Part shown: in pieces, positions 18,334 to 25,625 of the stretch
Position numbering within the stretch: the first letter of the stretch is position 1
Layout: every line of letters starts with the position of its first letter
Assembly (NCBI GenBank): GCA_023262855.1
Contig: JALQYQ010000040.1
Coordinates: forward strand, 1-43,864
From: Crocinitomicaceae bacterium
Lineage (GTDB): Bacteria; Bacteroidota; Bacteroidia; Flavobacteriales_D; Crocinitomicaceae
DNA: 43,864 nt
Direction: 5' to 3'
The notes under the pieces: generated by a model
Told to the model about the DNA's origin: nothing
Databases searched by the model: none
The model's input: only the letters and a program-made list of their open reading frames with translations
Position numbers and translations under genes: made by a program

Positions 18334-18341
18334 CAAATGTA
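18334..18341 (-). promoter_or_regulatory. -7 box of wbuX
   Basis: TACATTTG on the minus strand, exact TAnnTTTG, ending 6 nt before the ATG at 18327. It excludes the upstream GTG start and suggests a very short or absent 5' leader. The -33 TTG is not clear. Confidence 0.55.
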
Positions 18342-18429
18342 ACGAAGGAATGCAGATTTGCACTATCTTTTGCTATGAAAAATCTAGAAAATTCACTATT
18401 TTGAATAAATGAGTAGTTTGAACGATTTT

Positions 18430-19194
18430 TTAGCGGTGTTCGTCGAACGTCATCTCCTCTTTTTCAGGATAAGAAATAAGCACTCCACGTTTCGTTCCTT
18501 GATACACAAACATACTACCTCCAGCTAAGCCATTGGCGAATCCCTTTTCAAAACCATCTTTTAGGTGTTGCATAGTGCCAGCACCGCCAAGCGCAATCAC
18601 AGGAATCGTGACAGCAGCAGAGATTTGCTTGATTAACTCAAGATCGTAACCATTCATTTCGCCATCCTTTTCAATCGATTGAATGATGAGTTCTCCAGCG
18701 CCTTTTTCTTCCATCAATTTGGCAAACTCAACAGGGGAGTAGCCACTTGCTTTTGTTCCTGCCATAGACCAAGTTTGCAAGCCACCAAATAATTTCTTTT
18801 TGACATCAATACAAACGGCAATTGTCGAAGAACCAAATGTTTCAGCGGCCTTTGCAATAAAATCAGGATTTTCAACGGCGTAGGAATTGATGACCACCTT
18901 CTCCGCACCAGCAGCAATGATTGAGCGAATATCTTCCAAGGAACGAATTCCACCACCAACTGCAAAGGGCATGTTCGCTTCTTCACCAACGTTTTTCACG
19001 AAATCCAACGAAATCAATCGCTTTTCTTTCGACGCTTCAATATCTAAAAACACCAATTCATCCGCCTTTAAATCGTTGTAGATTTTCACGGCATTAATTG
19101 GATCGCCAATGTATTTTGGATTTTTAAAACCAATCGATTTCACAAGGACATTTCCTTTGAGCAGAAGAACGGGAATTACGCGAGGACGAAGCAT
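18430..19194 (-). CDS. wbuZ: HisF-like glycosyl-amidation protein (WbuZ)
   Basis: A 254-residue (beta/alpha)8 barrel of the HisF family. In histidine synthesis HisF receives ammonia from HisH and closes the imidazole ring with Asp11 and Asp130. Here D51 (FLDIEAS), the GGGIRS phosphate loop and D130 (VCIDVKK) are kept, but residue 11 is Leu (VIPVLLLK instead of the usual CLDVK). Loss of Asp11 argues against the histidine reaction and for the WbuZ role, channelling ammonia to WbuX. The other phosphate loop (ALGGAGT) is present. ATG at 19194. Separated from wbuX by 102 bp and from hisH by the S23 gene and arrays. Confidence 0.9.
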   Translation of the reverse strand: MLRPRVIPVLLLKGNVLVKSIGFKNPKYIGDPINAVKIYNDLKADELVFLDIEASKEKRLISLDFVKNVGEEANMPFAVGGGIRSLEDIRSIIAAGAEKVVINSYAVENPDFIAKAAETFGSSTIAVCIDVKKKLFGGLQTWSMAGTKASGYSPVEFAKLMEEKGAGELIIQSIEKDGEMNGYDLELIKQISAAVTIPVIALGGAGTMQHLKDGFEKGFANGLAGGSMFVYQGTKRGVLISYPEKEEMTFDEHR

Positions 19195-19199
19195 TTTTA

Positions 19200-19243
19200 G
19201 ATGTCAGAATTTAGAGTTAGAATTTAGAGTTAGAATTTAGAGC
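19200..19243. repeat. TTAGAGT/TAGAATT array, left arm
   Basis: Plus strand TTAGAGT and TAGAATT words at 7/14-bp period. It is the inverted counterpart of the array at 19716-19781; TCAGAATTTAGA is shared in opposite orientation, so the two arms bracket the S23 gene. Confidence 0.75.
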
Positions 19244-19260
19244 GAAAACGTAGTACTAGA

Positions 19261-19632
19261 TTAGTTTTGTTTTATCAGTTTGGATTTATGGTAGTTGATC
19301 ATTCCTTGTATCATTTTACAAATCTCATCAATTCGCACTTGAAATTCAAGATGCAGTTGTGAAGATATAAAATTTAATCGATGCGATATTTCTAATTGGG
19401 TATCAATTTCGTTGGCAGAAGCTAAAGAGACGTATAAAAATTGAATAGTTTCTTTTGGATGAGCTCTCGAGGACCCTTCGGCTATATTGGATGGAATTGA
19501 AACGGCGGCCCTTCTGATTTGATTTGCTAATCCGTAGATTTCTGTTGAAGGATAATTGGAAGTTACACTGTAAATCTTTGTCACCAAATCCAGACTTTGT
19601 TTATAGACATTTAAGTCTTTGAATGTATTCAT
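19261..19632 (-). CDS. Four-helix-bundle protein (S23 / bAvd-like)
   Basis: A 123-residue all-helical protein of the family first seen as the ORF in 23S rRNA intervening sequences and related to Avd of diversity-generating retroelements. Seen: FKDLNVYKQSLDLVTKIY, FPSTE-like YPSTEIYGLANQIRRAAVSIPSNIAEG (the family signature SIPSNIAEG) and FLYVSLASANEID. No reverse transcriptase, variable repeat or rRNA is present, so neither classical context applies; function unknown, probably oligomeric and nucleic-acid-binding (family knowledge). It splits the wbuZ-hisH pair, on the same strand, and is bracketed by inverted repeat arrays. Confidence 0.9.
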   Translation of the reverse strand: MNTFKDLNVYKQSLDLVTKIYSVTSNYPSTEIYGLANQIRRAAVSIPSNIAEGSSRAHPKETIQFLYVSLASANEIDTQLEISHRLNFISSQLHLEFQVRIDEICKMIQGMINYHKSKLIKQN

Positions 19633-19715
19633 GTTGTAAAGGTTTGAAAATTTCTTACTTGAATTTAATCAAAAATTTCCGAACACATTTCCTGTTTTAA
19701 CATTTTTCTCCGGAA

Positions 19716-19781
19716 TCTAGCTTCTATCTCTAACTTCTAGCTTCTATCTCTAACTTCTAAATTCTGACTCTAACTTCTAGA
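19716..19781. repeat. TTAGAGT/TAGAAGC array containing the hisH stop codon, right arm
   Basis: On the minus strand hisH ends TCT AGA AGT TAG and runs straight on as AGTCAGAATTTAGAAGTTAG and further TAGAGATAGAAGC words. The last two or three codons of hisH are array sequence. Inverted relative to 19200-19243. Confidence 0.8.
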
Positions 19782-20414
19782 AAAATTCTCCAACAACCTC
19801 ATCCCAACATCGTGGCTCTTCTCCGGATGATATTGAAACCCATAAATATTTCCTTTGGAAACCGCAGATGCGAAGCGCTTTCCATAATCTGTATACGTCA
19901 AAACATCAGATGAATCAATGACTTTCATGTAATACGAATGAACAAAATAGAATTCTGAATGCTCGGGAATATCCTTCATGATTGGCGATTCTTTTTCAAT
20001 CGAAATGGTGTTCCAACCGGTATGTGGCACTTTAAAACGCAATGTATCTTCAAAAGAAAACTTCACCACTTCCGCATCAAACCACCCAAGGCCTTTTTCT
20101 CCACTCTCTCCGCCGCGGCGGACTCCATTCTCCAAAGTTTCCTCGCTTGTCTTCGCCATCAACTGCATCCCTAAACAAATTCCTAAAATCGGCGTTTTTT
20201 TAACAAGCACCGCTTCGTTCAAGGCATCCAACAAATTCATTTCACGCAAGTTTTGCATCGCATTTCCGAAATGACCAACACCTGGTAAAATCAACTTTGT
20301 TGCATTCAAAATAACCGCTGGATCAGATGAAATAATAGCATCCACTTTCAAACGATCCAGTTTTTTCTTAACCGAATGAAGATTCCCCATTTTATAATCT
20401 ACGATGACAAGCAT
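19770..20414 (-). CDS. hisH: HisH-like glutamine amidotransferase subunit of the sugar-amidation complex
   Basis: Class I glutaminase that releases ammonia for WbuZ/WbuX. Of 214 residues, LPGVGHF (oxyanion strand), GICLGMQLM with nucleophile Cys80, and YHPEKSHD with His196 and Glu198 form the complete catalytic triad. Between SEE (near 92) and GLGWFDAEV there is an insertion of about 11 residues (NGVRRGGESGEK) encoded by a GC-rich palindrome; typical HisH proteins have only about four residues there. The C-terminal SRS is array-encoded. ATG at 20414 lies 1 nt after the stop of the upstream glycosyltransferase; the TTG three codons earlier is less likely. Paralogue of histidine HisH, judged by context. 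Confidence 0.9.
   Translation of the reverse strand: MLVIVDYKMGNLHSVKKKLDRLKVDAIISSDPAVILNATKLILPGVGHFGNAMQNLREMNLLDALNEAVLVKKTPILGICLGMQLMAKTSEETLENGVRRGGESGEKGLGWFDAEVVKFSFEDTLRFKVPHTGWNTISIEKESPIMKDIPEHSEFYFVHSYYMKVIDSSDVLTYTDYGKRFASAVSKGNIYGFQYHPEKSHDVGMRLLENFSRS
20105..20126. repeat. GC-rich palindrome inserted in frame in hisH
   Basis: CCGCCGCGGCGG (20110-20121) is a perfect 12-bp palindrome flanked by TCT and ACTCC. It matches GC palindromes in the intergenic arrays at 13940, 40738, 41818 and 43598. In hisH it is read as VRRGGES. The adjoining ACTCCATTCTCCAA resembles the CTCCATG words at 5779. Confidence 0.8.
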
Positions 20415-20415
20415 A

Positions 20416-21738
20416 CTATTCAATTGATTTTATCAGTTCGGCTAATTTCTCTACTTGGATTTTGCGTGAGTAGTTTTCAACTCCAACTGAATCACACGCT
20501 ATTTGACCTGTTTCCTGAAACTCTGCATACAACTCTTCTAAGACTTCCAATAAATGTTCGGAATCGCGCACGATGACGCCTGAGTTGGTTTTGTTGATGA
20601 GGTCGGCTTGAAGTGTTTTGCTCTCTGAGTCAAATTCGGTCAAATTATAATGATTTTCTTTTAAGATTTTTGCGTCACTATCATCTGAAAAACAGAGCAT
20701 GATTTTTCGTTTGATACCAAGATATGTGAATATTTTCGTTCCTAAAATAGAGTAGTCATTAAATAACAGGAATAGATTCGCTTTTGCTATTAATTCAACG
20801 AGTTTCTCATTTTCTATTTTTGGATAGATTTTCACTCTTTGTTTTAACTCGGGGAAGTTATAGTCTATTAAGTTTTCTAATTTTTCAGGAGTATTCACTC
20901 CATAAAATAATACTTGCATTTCTTTGCCTTGTTGGCAGTATTTATTACATTTCTCAAGAAAAGACTCAATAGGGTGCCACTCATAAATTGTTCCAGCAAA
21001 CGCGATGGTTAATAAATCTTTTTCCTGAATTATGTGCTTGGCTTTTTCCATTACATCAGGATTGAATCCATTCAGAATAATATTGAAAGATTTACCTTTT
21101 AGGTTTTCTTCTAACTGTTTTTGAATGAATGTAGAAACGGTAACAACAGTGTTTACTTTACTTAGGTATTTTTTTTCAAAGAATGAATTCCATTTTTTAC
21201 TAATAAAATTGCTCGATCGAGTTTTGTCTTGAACCCAAGTATCGCGATAATCAGCAATCCAAGGAATGTCAAATTCCTTGCTTAATTTTGTGGCATACTT
21301 AAACAAGATAAAAGGATCGCCGGTAGCAATTATGGCATCAACTTGATTTGTTTTAAGATAGTTCTTTGCCTCCTTGAAAATTGCAATTTTAGGACCAATG
21401 GGAAATAGAAATTGTGAAAACTCGTAATAAGCAGAAATCAGTTTTCTAAAATATTTATATTTTGAATTTCCATATTTTAACATTATACGATTCGCTAAAT
21501 TCGGTGTATAAGGTGTTCTTAAAATTGTACCAAATTCTGTTTTTTCACAAATAGTTTTGGAAGAATTACTCGCCTCAATATAGTCTAAATGATTTCCATG
21601 TTTATTTTCCCATTGCCGCGTAATGACAATTGGTTCTATGTCAAACTCTTTTAAATAGCGATACCAATTAAACGGTCTCAAACCACCCACCGAAACATAG
21701 GGTGGAAAATCATAAGCGAGAATGAGAACTTTTTTCAC
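20416..21738 (-). CDS. Glycosyltransferase, GT4-like, GTG start
   Basis: A 440-residue GT-B enzyme. Seen: N-terminal VLILAYDFPPYVSVGGLRPF, IIATGDPFILFKYATKL and WIADYRDTWVQDKTR, which are typical of Bacteroidota GT4-like transferases, VTVSTFIQKQLEENL, and a second Rossmann half starting LTIAFAGTIYEWHPIESFL. The usual C-terminal E-x7-E region is weak (FNDYSILGTKIFTYLGIKRK), where KIFTYLG is the equivalent. The start is GTG at 21738. First gene of the hisH-S23-wbuZ-wbuX run and nearly touching hisH (1 nt), so it probably transfers the amidinated sugar (inference). Confidence 0.85.
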   Translation of the reverse strand: MKKVLILAYDFPPYVSVGGLRPFNWYRYLKEFDIEPIVITRQWENKHGNHLDYIEASNSSKTICEKTEFGTILRTPYTPNLANRIMLKYGNSKYKYFRKLISAYYEFSQFLFPIGPKIAIFKEAKNYLKTNQVDAIIATGDPFILFKYATKLSKEFDIPWIADYRDTWVQDKTRSSNFISKKWNSFFEKKYLSKVNTVVTVSTFIQKQLEENLKGKSFNIILNGFNPDVMEKAKHIIQEKDLLTIAFAGTIYEWHPIESFLEKCNKYCQQGKEMQVLFYGVNTPEKLENLIDYNFPELKQRVKIYPKIENEKLVELIAKANLFLLFNDYSILGTKIFTYLGIKRKIMLCFSDDSDAKILKENHYNLTEFDSESKTLQADLINKTNSGVIVRDSEHLLEVLEELYAEFQETGQIACDSVGVENYSRKIQVEKLAELIKSIE

Positions 21739-21804
21739 AATGACTATTAATAAGCGAATAATGTGTTAATTTGCCGACTAAGATAGTTTATTGAATTGAA
21801 ATAA

Positions 21805-23037
21805 ATGACAAAACGATTGATACTATTCACTTCTGGCTTCCCTTTTGGGAATGGTGAATCTTTTTTAGAAACAGAAATAGATTATTTATCAAAGTCGTTT
21901 GATAAGATATTAATTTATTGTCCGAAAAGCACCAGTAATATAATTCGGACGGTTCCTGAAAATTGTTTCGTAAATACTTTTACAACGAAAATGTCAAGGA
22001 TTGAAAAACTGAGAGCCTTTTTTGGGCTTTTAAGCGTTGTAGTTTGGAAGGAACTTCAGGTTATTAGGAAAGTTTACTCGAAAAAGTTGTCACTTGGCAT
22101 ATTGAAAACGATGTTAATTTCCTATTTTCAAGGGATTCGAGTAAAACGTTTATGTCAGAGCCTTGTTAATCAAAAAGGACAAGATGACAAATTCTATTTT
22201 TACAGCTATTGGTGTGATGACTCAGCATTGGGTTTAGCGCTATTTCGACATAAAAATCAAGAATACAAATGTTTTTCTAGAATGCATGGTTGGGATGTCT
22301 ATTTTGAAGTAAGTAAAATAAATTATCTTCCATTTAGACATTTCATTGTGGACAATTTGACTGCGCTGTTTCCAATTTCTCAAAAAGGCATGAATTACAT
22401 GGCAGATACTTGGAAAATTGTAGATAGTTCAAAAATACACGTTTCTCGATTAGGTGTGCAAAAACAAGAATTTATGCCAAATCCATTTCCTGTTTTCACA
22501 TTGGTGAGTTGTTCCAATATGATTCCGTTGAAACGCATTCATTTAATAGTAGAAGCTTTATCAGAGATAAGAGATGTGCAAATTCAATGGTTTCATTTTG
22601 GTGATGGACCATTGATGAATGACCTTAGGTTAGTTTCTGAAAAGAGCCTGCCTGAAAACGTTGAAGCAAACTTTATGGGGCTTATCAATAACCAAGAGTT
22701 GATGGATTGGTATTGTGCTCATCAGCCAAATGTGTTTATCAATGTTTCGTCATCAGAAGGTATTCCTGTTTCGATCATGGAAGCCATGGCTTTTGGTATT
22801 CCAGTAATTGCAACAGATGTGGGAGGGACGGCTGAATTAGTGAATGGAAAGAATGGAGTTTTACTACAAGCAAATCCTATTATAATTGACATTAGGAAAG
22901 CTATTTTGTTCTTTCTTTTTATGTCGAAAGAACAAAAATGCTTATTTTCAAATAATGCTTATGATCAGTGGTGTGAAAATTTTAACTCTGAAAAAAACTA
23001 TAAGGGGTTTTCTTCTTTGTTAAGTGCATTTGATTAA
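21805..23037 (+). CDS. Glycosyltransferase, GT4 family
   Basis: A 410-residue GT-B enzyme transcribed divergently from the previous gene. Seen: LFTSGFPFGNGESFLETEI (donor-side glycine-rich start typical of colanic-acid WcaL-like GT4), SYWCDDSALG, RMHGWDVYFE, ISQKGMNYM, VSRLGVQKQEF, LVSCSNMIPLKRI, FHFGDGPLMNDL, and the C-terminal VNVSSSEGIPVSIMEAMAFG-like segment with the E-x7-E pair (EGIPVSIME) and GTAELVNGKNG. ATG at 21805. Starts a plus-strand island with the MBOAT and SGNH genes. Confidence 0.9.
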   Translation: MTKRLILFTSGFPFGNGESFLETEIDYLSKSFDKILIYCPKSTSNIIRTVPENCFVNTFTTKMSRIEKLRAFFGLLSVVVWKELQVIRKVYSKKLSLGILKTMLISYFQGIRVKRLCQSLVNQKGQDDKFYFYSYWCDDSALGLALFRHKNQEYKCFSRMHGWDVYFEVSKINYLPFRHFIVDNLTALFPISQKGMNYMADTWKIVDSSKIHVSRLGVQKQEFMPNPFPVFTLVSCSNMIPLKRIHLIVEALSEIRDVQIQWFHFGDGPLMNDLRLVSEKSLPENVEANFMGLINNQELMDWYCAHQPNVFINVSSSEGIPVSIMEAMAFGIPVIATDVGGTAELVNGKNGVLLQANPIIIDIRKAILFFLFMSKEQKCLFSNNAYDQWCENFNSEKNYKGFSSLLSAFD

Positions 23038-23131
23038 ACATACTTTATAACTTTAAATAAATTAAAATTGGTCAGAAGTTTTAAGAAAAAAATTCATAAG
23101 AACTAATTACCAACTAGAAAACCAAAAACAT

Positions 23132-24592
23132 ATGTTATTTAACTCTCTTAGTTTTCTTGTCTTTTTGCCTATTGTATTTTTATTGTATTGGTTTATTGCA
23201 AGAACTACGAAGAATCAAAATCCACTGTTGTTATTAGCTAGTTATTTCTTTTACGCTTGCTGGGATTGGAGATTTTTATTTTTGTTGATGTTTTCGACCT
23301 TATTGGATTATTACACAGGAATTAAAATTGGTGAAAACGAAAACAAACAAAGAAGGAAATTTTGGTTTTGGCTTAGTATTATAATTAATTTAGGATTTTT
23401 AGGAGTATTTAAATATTATAATTTTTTTGCTGAATCATTTGAAGAGCTTTTATCTTTGTTTGGTTGGAAAGTCGATCCTTTATTGATTAATATAATTCTT
23501 CCAGTTGGTATATCTTTTTATACTTTTCACGGAATGTCTTATGTTATTGATATTTATAATAAAAAAATTAAGTCCGAGAAGAATGTTGTGGATTATGCTC
23601 TTTTCGTTAGTTTTTTTCCACTGCTAGTTGCTGGACCAATTGAGCGAGCAACTCATCTGTTACCTCAAATAAAGGCAAAGAGAGAATTCAATTATTCTAA
23701 ATCGGTTGATGGTTTACGTCAAATTTTATGGGGATTATTTAAGAAAATTGTGATTGCAGATAATTGTGCTCAATTTGCAAATCAAATATTTGATAATTAT
23801 ACAGAGGTCAGTGGTAGCTCACTGGTTTTTGGTGCTGTTTTTTTTACTTTTCAAATATATGGTGATTTTTCTGGATATTCAGATATAGCCTCTGGAGTTG
23901 CTCGATTATTTGGATTTGAACTGCTTAAGAATTTTTCATTTCCTTACTTCTCAAGGGATATAGCCGAGTTTTGGAGAAGATGGCATATAAGCCTGTCATC
24001 TTGGTTTAAGGATTATTTATATATTCCTCTTGGCGGAAGTAAAGGAGGTACTTGGTTAAAAGTGCGGAACACCTTTATTATTTTTTTAGTAAGTGGATTT
24101 TGGCATGGTGCAAATTGGACTTTTATTGCTTGGGGCTTTTTGAATGCGTTATTCATTTTACCATCCATAATATTTCAAACGAATAGAAATAATATGGAAA
24201 TTGTTGCCAAAGGTAGTAGAATCCCAACAGTTAGAGAGTTAATTCAAATGTTAGGAACGTTTATATTGGTAGTTTTTGCTTGGATTTTTTTTAGATCGGT
24301 TAGTATTAACGATGCATTTGGTTTTATTTCGGGAATTTTCAATCGTTCACTATTCAGTTTTCCATACGTATTGGAAGAAGTTACAGGTTTACATATCTTT
24401 CCAACCAAGTTTATTTTGCTCTTAATTATGTTCATTCTAATTGAATGGTTAGGTCGTGAGGATGTTTTTGCAATAGAAAAATTTGGCATTAAGTGGACTC
24501 GATGGAAGCGTATGTTATTTTACTATAGTTTATTGCTATTAATATTTATTATGGCCGGCAAAGAACAACAATTTATATACTTTCAATTTTGA
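23132..24592 (+). CDS. MBOAT family membrane O-acyltransferase (AlgI/DltB-like)
   Basis: A 486-residue polytopic enzyme that passes acyl (usually acetyl) groups across the inner membrane to a glycan. Seen: about 10-12 hydrophobic segments starting FLVFLPIVFLLYWFI, DWRFLFLLMFSTLLDYYTG, PVGISFYTFHGMSYVIDIY, FPLLVAGPIERA, GDFSGYSDIASGVARLFGF, FRDIAEFWRRWHISLSSWF-like with DYLYIPLGGSKGG, and the catalytic His in SGFWHGANWTFIAWG. All family motifs are intact. The SGNH-like partner gene begins 6 bp after the stop, the usual AlgI-AlgJ/X pairing. Confidence 0.93.
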   Translation: MLFNSLSFLVFLPIVFLLYWFIARTTKNQNPLLLLASYFFYACWDWRFLFLLMFSTLLDYYTGIKIGENENKQRRKFWFWLSIIINLGFLGVFKYYNFFAESFEELLSLFGWKVDPLLINIILPVGISFYTFHGMSYVIDIYNKKIKSEKNVVDYALFVSFFPLLVAGPIERATHLLPQIKAKREFNYSKSVDGLRQILWGLFKKIVIADNCAQFANQIFDNYTEVSGSSLVFGAVFFTFQIYGDFSGYSDIASGVARLFGFELLKNFSFPYFSRDIAEFWRRWHISLSSWFKDYLYIPLGGSKGGTWLKVRNTFIIFLVSGFWHGANWTFIAWGFLNALFILPSIIFQTNRNNMEIVAKGSRIPTVRELIQMLGTFILVVFAWIFFRSVSINDAFGFISGIFNRSLFSFPYVLEEVTGLHIFPTKFILLLIMFILIEWLGREDVFAIEKFGIKWTRWKRMLFYYSLLLLIFIMAGKEQQFIYFQF

Positions 24593-24598
24593 GATAAA

Positions 24599-25495
24599 AT
24601 GGTTCCTTTCTTAAAAAAAACACTTTCATTTATTTTTTTATCAGTTGTTTTAACAACCACGATATCATTTTTAAGCGAATATATAGTGCGAGTTAATTCC
24701 GATTTTAAAATTGACGAAAATATTGAGTCTATTGTAGTTGGTCATTCACATTCCGCATGTGCATTTAATGATTCGATTATAAAAAACTTTAAAAATCTGT
24801 CTAGCTCAGGTGAGTCGTATTTTTATACCTATGTCAAACTTAAAGAATGTTTAAAGCAAAACCCTTCAATTAAAACTGTATTTATTGAATTTTCCAACAA
24901 TCAAATTATTGATGAAATGGACAATTGGATTTGGGGGGATATGTACATTACGGCGCGTTATCCCATTTATTCGCCTTTTTTTTCATTAAAAGATAAAGCA
25001 TTTCTTTTGACAAAAAATTTTAGTTCTTTTCGCAATGCATATGCGCTATCAATCAAAAGCAATATTGAGAGAATTACGAGTTCAAATTTTAAATTTTCAG
25101 ATCTTGGTGGTTATAGAAGTTCAAATGATCAAAAAGTTGATTCAATTTTAGCAAACAAAAATGCTGACACCACTAAAAATTACTCATTGAATGTTTCGCA
25201 AAGTAATATTCTTTATTTGGCTGAAATGGTAAATTTATGTAAAAAATGTAATAAGAGAGTAATACTTGTAAGAAGTCCTATGCATCCTAATTATGGTGGT
25301 TATGTTAATGAAAATCAATATCAGTTGATTATGAAAAAGAGCTTTTCTAAAATAGAATATATCGATTGTTCGAAGTTTCCTTTAACTAATGATGAATTTG
25401 GTGATTTAGAACACCTAAATTCAAGAGGATCCAAGCGATTCTCTCAATGGTTTCAGAGGAATGTGATAGAAAAAATTTCTAAACAAGCTTATTAA
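24599..25495 (+). CDS. SGNH-like O-acetyl transfer partner of the MBOAT protein
   Basis: A 298-residue protein with an N-terminal membrane anchor (LSFIFLSVVLTTTISFL, about 9-25) and a probable periplasmic SGNH-type domain. Candidate catalytic residues: Ser50 in VVGHSHSACAFND and Asp269/His272 in DLEHLNSRGSKRFSQWF, the D-x-x-H pair. TVFIEFSNNQIIDEMDNW and VILVRSPMHPNYGG are other core strands. Its place 6 bp behind the MBOAT gene supports transfer of the acyl group to the polysaccharide. Compare DltD, AlgJ and AlgX. Exact family not certain. Confidence 0.75.
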   Translation: MVPFLKKTLSFIFLSVVLTTTISFLSEYIVRVNSDFKIDENIESIVVGHSHSACAFNDSIIKNFKNLSSSGESYFYTYVKLKECLKQNPSIKTVFIEFSNNQIIDEMDNWIWGDMYITARYPIYSPFFSLKDKAFLLTKNFSSFRNAYALSIKSNIERITSSNFKFSDLGGYRSSNDQKVDSILANKNADTTKNYSLNVSQSNILYLAEMVNLCKKCNKRVILVRSPMHPNYGGYVNENQYQLIMKKSFSKIEYIDCSKFPLTNDEFGDLEHLNSRGSKRFSQWFQRNVIEKISKQAY

Positions 25496-25625
25496 AACCA
25501 TAGTGCAATACATTTTAAATTATATTTTCAGTATCCTACAACCAAAAATATTTTGAATAATCAAATTCATAAAAAATATGAATCAAAGTTTCAAAACATT
25601 TAGACAGAATTAGAAGTAAACTAGT

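Noticed and set aside
18328..18363. GTG start of wbuX 12 codons upstream
   Set aside because: A TAnnTTTG box lies inside this extension, and the family starts close to the first CxxC.
19261..19632. Diversity-generating retroelement accessory gene (avd)
   Set aside because: No reverse transcriptase, template repeat or variable repeat in the window; kept only as an S23/bAvd-like protein.
18430..20414. Histidine biosynthesis operon
   Set aside because: No other his genes are present, the HisF homologue lacks Asp11, and wbuX is adjacent.
25565..25583. Terminator between the SGNH-like gene and the GT4 gene
   Set aside because: ATTCATA/TATGAAT is a 7-bp AT-only hairpin without a T-run on either side; too weak to call.
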